Source: Chthoniobacter flavus
Lineage (GTDB): Bacteria > Verrucomicrobiota > Verrucomicrobiia > Chthoniobacterales > Terrimicrobiaceae
Direction: 5' to 3'
DNA: 64,000 nt
Assembly: GCA_945860745.1 (NCBI GenBank)
Contig: CAMASH010000003.1
Span: 1-64,000, forward strand
Part shown: one piece after another, positions 26,009 to 35,019 of the stretch
Layout: each line of letters begins with the position of its first letter
Numbering within the stretch: position 1 is the first letter of the stretch
Made by a program: the position numbers and the translations under genes
Notes under the pieces: generated by a model
Seen by the model: the letters and a program-made list of their open reading frames with translations, nothing else
Databases searched by the model: none
What the model was told of the DNA's origin: nothing

Positions 26009-27006
26009 ACCATCGCATTGCCTTCGCCGGCTTTCGCCATCCGCACATTTTCAGCCTTCACACCCGCGCGAAGGAACATCCGGAATGCGAAATCGTCGCC
26101 GCCTGGGAAAATGATCCGCTGACGCGTGATCATTTACGCTCGAGCGGAGAGGTCGTTCTCACCCATGAGGCCTTTGAACACATGCTGAAAGAAAGCGGCT
26201 GCACCATCGTCGCCCTTGGCGATGTCTATGCCCAACGGGGAGCCCAGGCCATTGCCGCGTTGAAGGCCGGCAAACACGTCATCTCCGACAAACCGCTTTG
26301 CACCGCACTGGACGAACTCGATCAAATCGCCCGCCTCGCGCAGGAAAAAAATCTCTCCGTCGGCTGCCAGTTGGACCTCGTGGAGTCCGGCGTGATGCGC
26401 CAACTGCAAAAGGTCCTTCGCGAAGGAACCATCGGTTCTGTTTGCACGCTGACCATCACCGCCCAGCATCCACTGCGTTCCGGCAGCCGGGCCGCCTGGT
26501 ACTTCGAACCCGGCCAGCACGGCGGCACAATCAACGACATCGGAGTGCACGTCTTTCACCTCGCACCGTGGCTCACGGGATCGCCCTGGAAAACCCTCCT
26601 CGCCGCCCGCGAGTGGAATGCCAAGGCCGCCGCCGCGCCCCATTTCAAGGACTGCGCACAAATCTTCGCCGTGCTGGAGAACGGCGCGTCCTGTTTCGCC
26701 GATCTTTCCTATCTGGCCCCCGACACCCTCGGCTACGAACTCCCGCAATACTGGCGCGTGACCGTTCATGGCACCAAGGGCATGGCCGAAGCCAGCTACG
26801 CCCGGCCCCACATCACCGTCGTGACAGACCATGACACCACGCCACAGAAACTTCCCGCTCTCACCGGAAAACCGGCCGGATATCTTCAAGAGTTTCTCGA
26901 CGAAATCACCGGCTCGCCCTCTCCTGAGGGCCTTGGCACCGTCCGCGTGCTCTCCGTCTCACGTCAGGCCTTGGAAGCACAGGCCGCCGCCCGCCACGCC
27001 GCATGA
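26005..27006 (+). CDS. Gfo/Idh/MocA family oxidoreductase
   Basis: A 333-residue paralogue of the preceding gene, with a divergent nucleotide-binding start (AFAGFRHPHIFSLH rather than GxGxxG) and SDKPLCTALDELDQIARLA, carrying the conserved KP near 93. HGGTINDIGVHVFHLAPWL is the substrate-site block with DIGxH. Because the Rossmann glycines are altered, its cofactor handling may differ. It overlaps the previous gene by ATGA and the broken gene behind it by ATGA. Confidence 0.8.
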   Translation: MNHRIAFAGFRHPHIFSLHTRAKEHPECEIVAAWENDPLTRDHLRSSGEVVLTHEAFEHMLKESGCTIVALGDVYAQRGAQAIAALKAGKHVISDKPLCTALDELDQIARLAQEKNLSVGCQLDLVESGVMRQLQKVLREGTIGSVCTLTITAQHPLRSGSRAAWYFEPGQHGGTINDIGVHVFHLAPWLTGSPWKTLLAAREWNAKAAAAPHFKDCAQIFAVLENGASCFADLSYLAPDTLGYELPQYWRVTVHGTKGMAEASYARPHITVVTDHDTTPQKLPALTGKPAGYLQEFLDEITGSPSPEGLGTVRVLSVSRQALEAQAAARHAA

Positions 27007-27260
27007 AAAAAACCTCTGTTCTCGCGGCCTCGGTCGACCATCAGCCGATCGCTGGTTTCCCCGGGGAGGTGCCCTCCGCGCGATTCGCGAAGTTTTGCGG
27101 CCTCCTGTCCAGACTCTGAAGGCCTGGTGGCTGGTCAGCGCCAAAGACGATCTCGAGCATGCGGTGCGTCCCGCCGTGGCAAAAAACGGCATCCCCTGTT
27201 TCAAAATCGAATTGCTCGCCCACGATAACACGGCTGATGCTGTCCGGACAGCGCCGGTCT
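27003..27260 (+). pseudogene. Remnant of an enolase-superfamily gene
   Basis: ATG 27003 overlaps the stop of the oxidoreductase, as expected for the next operon gene, but its frame stops after 38 codons. Another plus frame then reads DDLEHAVRPAVAKNGIPCFK and IELLAHDNTADAVRTAPVYQ. These resemble the KxK-containing barrel start (FKIKLLAHDN...) of mandelate-racemase/muconate-lactonising-type proteins. The match ends where the convergent dipeptide epimerase gene begins, so the 3' part is lost. Family call is tentative. Confidence 0.4.
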
Positions 27261-27261
27261 A

Positions 27262-28299
27262 TCAGGCGGCCGTCGCCGTCAGTCCCAACCCGGGAAGATC
27301 CGACAAAGTCAAACGATCCCCCGCGATGCGAAATCCGCTCAGCGGCTCCACCGGGGTGCTGTCCGGCGGATCGATGTCGAGCCAGTCCGCCAGGGGCGCA
27401 AGCTGGGCGGCGGCGGTGCGGCCGATCCCGGTTTCAACCATCACGCCGACCAGGACTTTGAATCCTGCCACCCGCGCCTGCGCGATCCATCGCCGGGCTC
27501 CATCGAGTCCGCCCGCCTTGAGCAATTTGATGTTCACCCCCTCAGCCAGACCGCGCCAAGCCGCCAGATCGTTCTCGCTTTGCACAGATTCGTCGGCCAC
27601 CAGCGGCGGGATTTCCGCATTGCGCAAGAGTCCCCGCAGTTCGACCCACCGCTCGATTTCGCGGGCGACCGGCTGTTCGATATACTCCACGGCCAGACGG
27701 GGAATGATCCACGCCGCCTGCGCGGGCGACCAGGCGGCATTGGCATCCACACTGAGGTGTAAATCCGGATTTCCGGCGAGGGCCAGGCGGACGCAGTTTT
27801 CATCCCAGGCGAGATCCCCGCTCCCCGACTTCAATTTGAAGTGCCGCGATCCCGCCGACCGTCCCTCCTCGATCCTTTGCCGCAACTCGTTCTCGTCCGC
27901 CGGAATGGAAATCGTCCGGGCACACGGGGGAATGCGGGAGGGATTCAGCCCCCAGGCCTGCCACAATGGTTTCCCCCGCCGCTGGCCCCACAAGTCCCGC
28001 AAGGCGATCTGCAAAGCAACCCGCGCGGCCGCGGCGGCGGGAGGAGCCGGGGGAATCAGGGCATCGTTGGCCTCAGTCGGCAACGCGCCAACGTCGAGAT
28101 GTTCCAGCCAGTCCAGGCAGGCCGCGGCCTGCGAAGGATAGTACGGAGGGAGAGCGCCTTCGCCGTGAGCTTGCCAGCCCCCGGCCTGCAAATGAACCAG
28201 GATCGTCTCGCGGGTATCGCTGGACCCGTGCGCGATGCGAAACGGACGGCGCAGCCGGATGGTGAATTTCTCCGCGCTGAGAATCATTCCCGGAAACAT
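27262..28299 (-). CDS. Dipeptide epimerase-like enolase-superfamily enzyme
   Basis: A 345-residue member of the muconate-lactonising subgroup, probably L-Ala-D/L-Glu epimerase or a related dipeptide epimerase used in murein peptide recycling. The catalytic lysines are in HFKLKSG and NIKLLKAGGL; metal ligands are in LSVDANAAW, YIEQP and VADES. An N-terminal capping domain (1-120) precedes the barrel. Start ATG 28299 abuts a palindromic repeat; ATG 28287 is possible. Substrate cannot be told from sequence by eye. Confidence 0.82.
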   Translation of the reverse strand: MFPGMILSAEKFTIRLRRPFRIAHGSSDTRETILVHLQAGGWQAHGEGALPPYYPSQAAACLDWLEHLDVGALPTEANDALIPPAPPAAAAARVALQIALRDLWGQRRGKPLWQAWGLNPSRIPPCARTISIPADENELRQRIEEGRSAGSRHFKLKSGSGDLAWDENCVRLALAGNPDLHLSVDANAAWSPAQAAWIIPRLAVEYIEQPVAREIERWVELRGLLRNAEIPPLVADESVQSENDLAAWRGLAEGVNIKLLKAGGLDGARRWIAQARVAGFKVLVGVMVETGIGRTAAAQLAPLADWLDIDPPDSTPVEPLSGFRIAGDRLTLSDLPGLGLTATAA

Positions 28300-28359
28300 G
28301 GAGGGATGCGGGCTCTCGCATCCCCGGATCGCACAGGCGCAAGGGCCTGCGCCCCTCCA
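28299..28359. repeat. Bipartite GC-rich palindromic repeat, copy A
   Basis: Two palindromes side by side: TGGAGGGATGCGGGCTCTCG followed by CATCCC, then after a short spacer GGCGCAAGGGCCTGCGCCCC and TCCA. The whole unit is bounded by TGGAGG/CCTCCA. It lies 12 bp behind the rpsT stop. Same family as the units at 35951 (inverted orientation), 47445, and half-units at 38068 and 40112. Confidence 0.75.
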
Positions 28360-28371
28360 TTTCGGATGCGA

Positions 28372-28641
28372 TCAGGCCTTGGCGGCGGGCTTCAACGCGC
28401 GGTTGAAGACACCCTTTTTGCGGTCGGCGCTGTTTTTGTGAATCACGCCGCGCTTGGCCGCCTTGTCGAGGGCGGACGAGACTTTTTGGTACTCTGCCTT
28501 GGCTTCGTCGAGCTGGCCGGCGGCGAGAGCGGCGTGGAGTTTCTTTTGTCCCGATTTGAGCGCGCTGATGACGCTGACGTTGCGCGTGTGGAGACGCTCG
28601 CTCTGGCGGGCGCGTTTTGCTGCGGATTTGATGTTGGCCAT
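28372..28641 (-). CDS. rpsT: 30S ribosomal protein S20
   Basis: An 89-residue, lysine-rich ribosomal protein. MANIKSAAKRARQSERLHTRN is the family start (shown in two pieces: MANIKSAAKRAR and QSERLHTRN), and GVIHKNSADRKKGVFNRAL the family end. It lies 22 bp after a tRNA-Met gene on the same strand. Confidence 0.96.
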   Translation of the reverse strand: MANIKSAAKRARQSERLHTRNVSVISALKSGQKKLHAALAAGQLDEAKAEYQKVSSALDKAAKRGVIHKNSADRKKGVFNRALKPAAKA

Positions 28642-28663
28642 AGTAATTTTAGGAATGTTGGAA

Positions 28664-28735
28664 TGCCAAGGGAGGGATTTGAACCCCCGACCAAGGGCTT
28701 ATGAGTCCCCTGCTCTACCACTGAGCTACCCTGGC
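28664..28735 (-). tRNA. tRNA-Met (CAT), elongator type
   Basis: A 72-nt cloverleaf on the minus strand: acceptor GCCAGGG pairs with CCTTGGC, D-arm GCTCAGTGGTAGAGC, anticodon loop CTCATAA with CAT at 28701-28703, T-arm GGGGGTTCAAATCCCTC. The CCA end is not encoded. The acceptor pairs G1-C72, so it is elongator Met rather than initiator; a tRNA-Ile(CAU) cannot be fully excluded. Confidence 0.9.
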
Positions 28736-28860
28736 AAAGGAGTGGTCAAGGTAAACGGATCGCGCCGCAGGGCAAGCCACATTTTTCTCCGTCAATGTGC
28801 GAAATGCCGCAAATACCGGTTGCGATTCCCCACCGAACATAAATACAGTGATCGTTGATC

Positions 28861-30252
28861 ATGCTGTTTTTTCCCCGCCCCTCGCGCCGCATCGGCCCGT
28901 CCTTTCTCGCCGCCTTCATCGTTTTCTCCGCCGGCACCGGGCGCAGCCAGCCGGCCGACGGGTTCACCGTGCAGGAACGACCCGGCATCATCATCGTCAA
29001 ACCCCAGCCCTGGTCGAAGGAAAGCGACGCCATGGTGTTCGAGTTCCAAGCTTTCATTGACCGCACCGCCAGCGGGGCGGCGGGGGCCGGATATTATGAA
29101 TTCCGCGCCAAGCAGGGCGATAAACGGCAAATCCCAACCTCGCGGGTGGTGAAACTGATCGTTTATCCCGACCCCCAACTCGTCTGGGAAGTCACAAAAA
29201 CGGAGGACCGGCAGTCGCTGCAGAACACCATTAACGAAATCAAGGCGGTCATTGCAAAATTCCCCGCCAGCCGCACCTACGTCGAACCCCCGCTGAAGAA
29301 ACTCGAGGACGAAGCGGCCTTGTATGATGCCGGCAAGGTCAAATTCGAGGGCCTCTGGATTTCCCGGGACGCCTTTGTGAAAACCCAGGCCGCCAATCTG
29401 GCCGAGTTGCTGAAGGCGGAAATCGTCCGGGCCATCCCGCCCAGCAGTTTCGACCTGCCCAACGATCCGAAATACCTCGCCTTGATGGAGTTCTCCGCCA
29501 CCAGCCCGGGCATCAAGGCGCTCACGGCGGAACTGGCCGCTTCTTATGGAAAACTGGTGCGGGCGGAAAAGCGCAAGGCTCTGCTGATGCGGCTGGCCGA
29601 CGCCTCCCTCACCCTGCCCGCGGCGACAGAGGCCGTCAGTCAGCTCAAAGCCCTGCAGCCCGCGGAAGACGCCAAAAGCGCCGCCTTTGTGAAGCTCTGG
29701 GACACCGGCAGCGCCACACTGAAAAGCACCATGACGGAGGCCTCCACCCTGGCCGCATCGCTGGAAGGCGAGTTATCGGCCAATAAGACGGAAGACGCGG
29801 CGCCGAAACTTTCGCCGGAACTCGACGCCGCCATTTCCGCCCTCAACGAAAAGATGACCCTCCTGGTGGCGTCGAAACCGCCGCCGCAGTTCCTCACCGG
29901 CTCGCGGCAGGCCCTGGCCGTCTGCGCGGCGGGGACGGGTTTCAAGAAACTCCAAACCATTTTCGCCGACAAGCGGTTCCTCGAAGCCAAGGATCTCCTG
30001 GATAATCTTTCCCGGCAGACCCCGTTCATCGGCCCCGAATCCACCCGGGTCGTCACCGGCCTGCAACAATTCACCGCCACGGAAATCGACGAATTCACCC
30101 GTCTGCGCGAGGAGGCGAAACTCTTGTCGGATTCGGGCAAAAAGACCGAGGCTCTGGGGAAATACGAGGCAGCCTATTCCGTCATCCCCGACAATTCCGT
30201 GGGCGACGAGATCGCCAAGCTCAAGCCGGCGGCACCGGCGGCGCCCAAATAG
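28861..30252 (+). CDS. Secreted protein of unknown function
   Basis: A 463-residue protein with a signal peptide (PSFLAAFIVFSAGTGRSQP, cleavage near residue 30) and no other membrane segment. The middle is helical and Ala/Lys/Glu-rich with coiled-coil character (AELLKAEIV, AELAASYGKLVRAEKRKALL). The C-terminal EAKLLSDSGKKTEALGKYEAAYSVIPD looks like a single TPR hairpin. No family recognised; likely periplasmic. ATG 28861 chosen over TTG 28855. Confidence 0.6.
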   Translation: MLFFPRPSRRIGPSFLAAFIVFSAGTGRSQPADGFTVQERPGIIIVKPQPWSKESDAMVFEFQAFIDRTASGAAGAGYYEFRAKQGDKRQIPTSRVVKLIVYPDPQLVWEVTKTEDRQSLQNTINEIKAVIAKFPASRTYVEPPLKKLEDEAALYDAGKVKFEGLWISRDAFVKTQAANLAELLKAEIVRAIPPSSFDLPNDPKYLALMEFSATSPGIKALTAELAASYGKLVRAEKRKALLMRLADASLTLPAATEAVSQLKALQPAEDAKSAAFVKLWDTGSATLKSTMTEASTLAASLEGELSANKTEDAAPKLSPELDAAISALNEKMTLLVASKPPPQFLTGSRQALAVCAAGTGFKKLQTIFADKRFLEAKDLLDNLSRQTPFIGPESTRVVTGLQQFTATEIDEFTRLREEAKLLSDSGKKTEALGKYEAAYSVIPDNSVGDEIAKLKPAAPAAPK

Positions 30253-30298
30253 CAAATTCGGCTTGAGGCGGCGGCGGGGCGGCCCATCATCATCGCCC

Positions 30299-30721
30299 AT
30301 GGATTATTCCGAACGCTGCCGGGTCTCGACCGGGATCCGCGTGATGTATTTCGACACCGACGCCGGAGGAGTCGTGCATAACATTTCCTATCTGCGTTTT
30401 ATCGAAACCGCCCGCACTGACCTCGCCATCAATATGGGCATGAGCTTCGAGGAAATCGCCCGCACGCAGATCCATCCCGTCGTTGTTCGCACGGAGATTG
30501 ACTACAAAAAACCCGCCCTCCTCGGGGACACGCTTATGGTCAACGGCCATTTGGCCGCGGCCTCCACGGTGCGGTTCCACGTCGAGTTTCAGATCATCCG
30601 TCCCTCCGACGACGCCTTGCTCGTCACCTGCCGGCAGACCCTCGCTCTGGTGCAAATGCCCCAAGGGAGACCGGTCAGGTTGCCGGCCGGATTTCCCGAA
30701 TCGTTCGCGCTCGGCTCGTGA
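30299..30721 (+). CDS. Acyl-CoA thioesterase, YbgC/4HBT family
   Basis: A 140-residue hotdog-fold thioesterase. RVMYFDTDAGGVVHNISYLRFIE (about 12-34) holds the catalytic aspartate and the glycine/histidine of the 4-hydroxybenzoyl-CoA thioesterase motif. The frame is open upstream to 30263, but homology starts at ATG 30299. Overlaps the ArnT-like gene by four bases (GTGA). Confidence 0.85.
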   Translation: MDYSERCRVSTGIRVMYFDTDAGGVVHNISYLRFIETARTDLAINMGMSFEEIARTQIHPVVVRTEIDYKKPALLGDTLMVNGHLAAASTVRFHVEFQIIRPSDDALLVTCRQTLALVQMPQGRPVRLPAGFPESFALGS

Positions 30722-32421
30722 AACAGACGGAGCGCTGGCTGCCCGTCCTCCTCCTGCTCCTGGCCGCGGCGCTCACCATCGGCCCGGCGGGCTGGGGTGA
30801 TCTCTACAACGAAACCGACGGCCAGTATGGCGGAGCCGCCCGGGTGATGGCCGGAGGCGGTTCGTGGCTCATCCCGGAGAACAACGGAACGCCCCGCCTG
30901 GTCAAGCCTCCGTTCCTCTACTGGACGATGGCGGCCTCAATGAGAATCTTCGGCGTGAATGCCTTCGCGGCGCGACTGCCCTCAGCCCTGGCCACCACAC
31001 TTTTGGTGGCCGTGACGTTTCTTATCGGATCACGGATGGGCGGGGCATGGCGCGGATTTCTGGCCGGAGCGATCCTGCTCACTTCCCTTGGCCTTTTCAC
31101 CCTCGGACGCATTGTCATGCCGGAGCCGATGTTTGCGGCCCTCATCGCTGCGGCGCTGTATTGTGTTCTGCGCGGACACGATGAGGCCGGACATCGCCGG
31201 AAATGGTTTGCCGGATTCTGGCTCTGCGCGGCGCTGGCCAGTTTGACCAAAGGATGGCATGGCCTGCTCTATCCCCTGGCCATCGTGGGAATGGCCGCAA
31301 TTTTCTGCAAAGGCTCGTGGGTCAATCTGCGGGGTTTGCTTTCGTGGCAGGGCCCGCTGATTTTTTGCGCCCTTAATCTGCCCTGGTATTTTTATATCGA
31401 AACCAGATTCCCCGGTTACGTAAACAACCTGTTTTTCGCCGAGCAACTCGGACATTTCACCGGGAGTTCCGCCCCTGCCACGCACTACACCATTGTGCCG
31501 CGCTGGCAGTTTTTACTGCTGCACCTGGCCTGGTTTTTCCCCTGGTCGGCGGTGGTGTTGGCGGGTCTCTGGAGGGTCGCGGACCCCCGCGGCCTCATCA
31601 GCCCGCGTCCCTCCATGCCATTTATCTCCACCCTCATTTGCGCATGGGCTGCGGTCATCCTTGGATCCGTCCTGCTGGCCGGACAGCGGCAGGACTACTA
31701 TGCCATGGCCATGTGGCCCGCTTTCGCCCTCGGGGCGGCGGCCCTGATCGAAAATCGCTCCCTGCGTCCGGCGGCCGTTTTCCTGACCCTTCTTTTTGCC
31801 CTGGGATTCGTGGGGGCGATGGCCATTCCGCTTTTCGCGCCGGGAGCCGCCACCGCCTCCGTCGCGGAACGGTCAACCGCCTGGACCACCGTGACCAATT
31901 TCGACCGCACGGTCTGGCGGAGCCTGCGCAGCACGGCGCTGCTGACGCTGGGAGGGGCAACTCTTTTTTCTTTGGTCAGCACCCTGCTGCGGGGGCGGCC
32001 GCAGGTGTTCGCAATGCTGGCCGCCAGCGCCTGTCTCGCCCTCGGCGCCGTGAGTGGCACATCGCTGGTTTCCCCGTTTTTCTCGCTGGCCCGGGCCGCT
32101 CCCGCCATCCTTGAGGCGGCGTCCCCTGACACCCGGCTGGTCTACGACGGCGGGATCGACACAGGCAGCAGCCTCCTTTTTTACACGGATCTTCCCCTCA
32201 CCCTGCTGGACCAGAATCCGGACGAGGACTTCCTGACCCGCAAATTCGGAATCGGACGTCATCTTTTTCTGACCACCGATCAAATGGCCGGACGGTGGAA
32301 ATCCGGCGCGCCGGTCATCCTGATTACTGAGGCGGGCAAACTTCCCCAATGGGAGGCCACCCTGGGCGTTTCGCTTGTGCCACTGGCCCGCTGCGGCACC
32401 CAGGTGGTGCTGAAAAATTGA
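30718..32421 (+). CDS. ArnT/PMT-like membrane glycosyltransferase
   Basis: A 567-residue integral membrane protein of the GT-C fold, which transfers sugars from polyprenyl-phosphate donors to surface acceptors. YNETDGQYGGAARVM (about 31-45) carries the acidic first-loop motif, RLVKPPFLYW (about 60-69) is the conserved KPP block, and GRIVMPEPMFAALIA (about 122-136) a further family block. Around 11-12 hydrophobic helices. It starts at GTG 30718 in the stop of the thioesterase gene. Substrate unknown. Confidence 0.85.
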   Translation: MKQTERWLPVLLLLLAAALTIGPAGWGDLYNETDGQYGGAARVMAGGGSWLIPENNGTPRLVKPPFLYWTMAASMRIFGVNAFAARLPSALATTLLVAVTFLIGSRMGGAWRGFLAGAILLTSLGLFTLGRIVMPEPMFAALIAAALYCVLRGHDEAGHRRKWFAGFWLCAALASLTKGWHGLLYPLAIVGMAAIFCKGSWVNLRGLLSWQGPLIFCALNLPWYFYIETRFPGYVNNLFFAEQLGHFTGSSAPATHYTIVPRWQFLLLHLAWFFPWSAVVLAGLWRVADPRGLISPRPSMPFISTLICAWAAVILGSVLLAGQRQDYYAMAMWPAFALGAAALIENRSLRPAAVFLTLLFALGFVGAMAIPLFAPGAATASVAERSTAWTTVTNFDRTVWRSLRSTALLTLGGATLFSLVSTLLRGRPQVFAMLAASACLALGAVSGTSLVSPFFSLARAAPAILEAASPDTRLVYDGGIDTGSSLLFYTDLPLTLLDQNPDEDFLTRKFGIGRHLFLTTDQMAGRWKSGAPVILITEAGKLPQWEATLGVSLVPLARCGTQVVLKN

Positions 32422-32500
32422 AGCTTAGGCAGCCAGGCGGCCAAGGTCTTCCTTTTCACCTCTGGAAACCTCAGATCAGACTCGCCAGCCGACGAGCCGG

Positions 32501-33235
32501 TCACCATTTGGGTCGGCACGAGACGAAACCGGCGCGGAGAATCGAGATATCGGAATCCACCGCAATCCTCGTGAATCCCTGCCCTAAGGTGGTCTCAGTA
32601 TCGTTCCGGTTTCGGATCAGAATTCCCGCATGGACCCCGTGCGTTTTCGATGCCCTGATCACAGAATCCAGAGCCTCTGCATAGCTCGGCGCAGCCGGCT
32701 CGGTTGAGAGGCTTAACTTCAAGTCGGCCGGACCGATGAATAACACATGCACACCGGACACGCTCGCTATCGCATCGACGTTGGCGATGCCTTTGGCACT
32801 TTCGATTTGGGCGAATAGCAAAGGCCCAACTCTCGTATCCGGCGCAGAAAGCCCGTAGCCATACGCTCGCACGGACCGCGAATACCCTCTTGCTCCCTCC
32901 GGAGGATAACGCATGGCACGCACGAGTTCGCGTGCCTCCCCGGCTGTCTCGACATGTGGCACCATAATCGCATCCGCGCCCCAGTCCAGGGCCCGACCGA
33001 TCAAGCCCGCCTCATGGGTCGGCACGCGCACGACAATCATCGCATCGCTTCCACCCGTCGCGCGCAGGTTTGACAACAAATCCGCCTCCGGCAGGCAGCC
33101 GTGTTCCATGTCGAGCAAGAGCCAGTCGAAGCCGCATTGCGCCGCCAACTCTGCTACCACCGGCGAACCGGAGGACAACCAAGTGCCGAAGCACGGTTCA
33201 TCGGAACGCATTTTTTCTGATTTTGCTGAATTCAT
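32501..33235 (-). CDS. HpcH/HpaI-family aldolase
   Basis: A 244-residue class II, metal-dependent aldolase of 2-keto-3-deoxy acids. FGTWLSSGSPVVAELAA, DWLLLDMEHG (about 38-47), VVRVPTHE with the catalytic arginine, QIES and GPADLKLSL with the Mg ligands are present. It overlaps the stop of the upstream kinase-like gene (ATGA), so the two form a pair, probably for breakdown of a sugar acid. A broken LacI regulator gene lies divergently upstream. Confidence 0.88.
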   Translation of the reverse strand: MNSAKSEKMRSDEPCFGTWLSSGSPVVAELAAQCGFDWLLLDMEHGCLPEADLLSNLRATGGSDAMIVVRVPTHEAGLIGRALDWGADAIMVPHVETAGEARELVRAMRYPPEGARGYSRSVRAYGYGLSAPDTRVGPLLFAQIESAKGIANVDAIASVSGVHVLFIGPADLKLSLSTEPAAPSYAEALDSVIRASKTHGVHAGILIRNRNDTETTLGQGFTRIAVDSDISILRAGFVSCRPKW

Positions 33236-34320
33236 AAAAAGGTGAGTGCACGGGCGTAACTTAGGCCGCTAAAGGCTGCGAACAGTTTTTCCCGAGTGGC
33301 GGCTTTGAACGACGGACCATCCTGGCCGGAGGCCATCAAAAACGCCCCGCCCGGCGTCAGGTTGAAATATCCGGCGCCGCAACGAATGAGCGATTTCACG
33401 ATCATGTTGCGCAGGAAGTGCAGCCAGAAGCGGGGCTCAAAATTTTCGGGCAATGGTCGCACTGACGCATAGCCGTCCATCGCCGCCTGCACGACATCCG
33501 CCGGGTGGAAACACGCCAGCAAAGAGAGGTCATCGGTCGGATCACCTGCGATCGCATCATCCCAATCAATGAACGCCCGAATGCCATCGCAGGTCCCCAT
33601 GATGTTCCAAAGCGCGACGTCTTTATGAACAAGGCAACCCTGGGACAGGTCCAACAGTTCCGCGTGTTCATTGATCACGCATCTGATGTCGGCCGCCTCC
33701 GCAGTGGTCAAAAATTTACTGGCGACGAGTAGCGCAAGATGACGCTCCAATTGCAGTCGAAAATAGTGGGCGTAGGTTTCGTGGTAACCGGTGAGGCGGC
33801 CCTTGGTAGCCGTGCCCTCGGCATCGAAGGGGCCGAAACCGGAGACGGGAACGTCCTGCCAGCAGGCAATCCCGCGGCCAACCTCGCCGGCGATGTGTGC
33901 GAGCGGGAGGCTTCCGGCGCGGTGCAACGCGTTGAGATCCGGACAGTTGAAATACTCGATGACCTGCACCGCGAACGGAGCTTTGGTGCGTGAGGCGTCG
34001 GTGAACAACACTCGAGGGATGGGCACGCCTGTTTTGCCGACCTCGGTCATCACCCGGGATTCCACAGCGAGGTGTCCGTCGCCTTCCGGTCCGTCCTCGA
34101 CGCGAACGAAAGCACGGCCTCCCGAGTAGTCCAAGAAGTAGGTTCGGTGGTTGCCCTTGCCGTTGGCCGGCTTCACTGAGCGCAGGCCGGGAAAGTGCCC
34201 CGATAGCAAGCGCCTCAACTCAGGCAAGATGTCTGATCCCGAGGTGTCAATTTCCCCCCGCTCGACGCCACACATCGATGCCGGACGATCACACTTCCAA
34301 TAGTAAACATTATTTCTCAT
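33232..34320 (-). CDS. Aminoglycoside-phosphotransferase-like kinase
   Basis: A 362-residue APH/choline-kinase-fold protein. LVHKDVALWNIM (HxDxxxxN, catalytic loop) and AFIDWDDAIAGDP (DFG-equivalent IDWD) are intact; an N-lobe VRVEDGPEGD-RVMTEV region supplies the ATP lysine/glutamate in an altered form. Probably phosphorylates a small metabolite rather than giving antibiotic resistance, as it is co-translated with an HpaI aldolase. The start at ATG 34320 (MRNNVYYWKCDRP) is uncertain; ATG 34275 is also possible. Confidence 0.75.
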   Translation of the reverse strand: MRNNVYYWKCDRPASMCGVERGEIDTSGSDILPELRRLLSGHFPGLRSVKPANGKGNHRTYFLDYSGGRAFVRVEDGPEGDGHLAVESRVMTEVGKTGVPIPRVLFTDASRTKAPFAVQVIEYFNCPDLNALHRAGSLPLAHIAGEVGRGIACWQDVPVSGFGPFDAEGTATKGRLTGYHETYAHYFRLQLERHLALLVASKFLTTAEAADIRCVINEHAELLDLSQGCLVHKDVALWNIMGTCDGIRAFIDWDDAIAGDPTDDLSLLACFHPADVVQAAMDGYASVRPLPENFEPRFWLHFLRNMIVKSLIRCGAGYFNLTPGGAFLMASGQDGPSFKAATREKLFAAFSGLSYARALTFL

Positions 34321-34367
34321 GACGTCAGGAGAAGTCGGTCCCCAGAAGAGTTTGCTTACAACAATAA

Positions 34368-34847
34368 GCAAGTGGCAATCAACTTGCGATAGCCAGAAAA
34401 TCGGGCATCACCCAAGCCACCGTCTCGATGACGCTGAGGAACCACCCCCGAGTATCTGTGGAAATACGTGAACGCGAACAAGAGATGGCCAAAGAGTTGG
34501 ACGATCGGCCCAACCCGCACGTGACCTCACTTATGACAACCATCCCGGAAGGGCGCAGTCCTCAAGACTATGGCTGCATCGCCATTTTGATTGACGAAGT
34601 CTCCGTGAATGCCTGGCTGGATTGGCACCGGGAAACCTACTCCGCGACCTATGAGGGAGCAGGAGCGCACTGGCCCGACGGCGGCGGGAACAGACCGCGC
34701 GACTCCCTTTTTCCTGGAATTGATGAAAGCCATGAAATTCTGGGACGGAAGGCCTGCGAAGTCGCCTTCAATCAACTTGTGCACAACCAAAACGGATTCC
34801 CGGAGCATCCGATGGATGTCCTCGTCCCTGGCAACTGGATTGAATAG
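34368..34847 (+). pseudogene. Degraded LacI-family regulator
   Basis: The frame, open from 34368 just after a TAA and lacking a start codon, reads NQLAIARKSGITQATVSMTL and RNHPRVSVEIREREQEMAKE, a LacI helix-turn-helix plus hinge, then PNPHVTSLMTTI and YGCIAILIDEVSVNAWLDWH at the beginning of the ligand domain. It then jumps to DSLFPGIDESHEILGRKACE and HPMDVLVPGNWIE, the very C-terminus. Most of the ligand domain is missing. An ATG at 34428 would give a 139-residue product without the recognition helix. Its loss suggests the adjacent kinase/aldolase pair is no longer under this control. Confidence 0.7.
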
Positions 34848-35019
34848 ACAGCTCTGAGTCATTCAATTTCTTCCGGGTAACAGGTGGCTTTGCGACAGTC
34901 GTCCTCAAGCAGGAAGTGAAGGGGGGAGTCGCGATTTGGGTGAACATCATCTCCAAACCTGCAGAGATTTAAAATGAATCTTTGGCAGGCCGCCGGGTTC
35001 GTGTTTACTCCCAGCAACT

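Noticed and set aside
33232..34320. Antibiotic-resistance aminoglycoside phosphotransferase
   Set aside because: Only the kinase fold is shared; the coupling to an HpaI aldolase and the altered N-lobe fit metabolite phosphorylation better.
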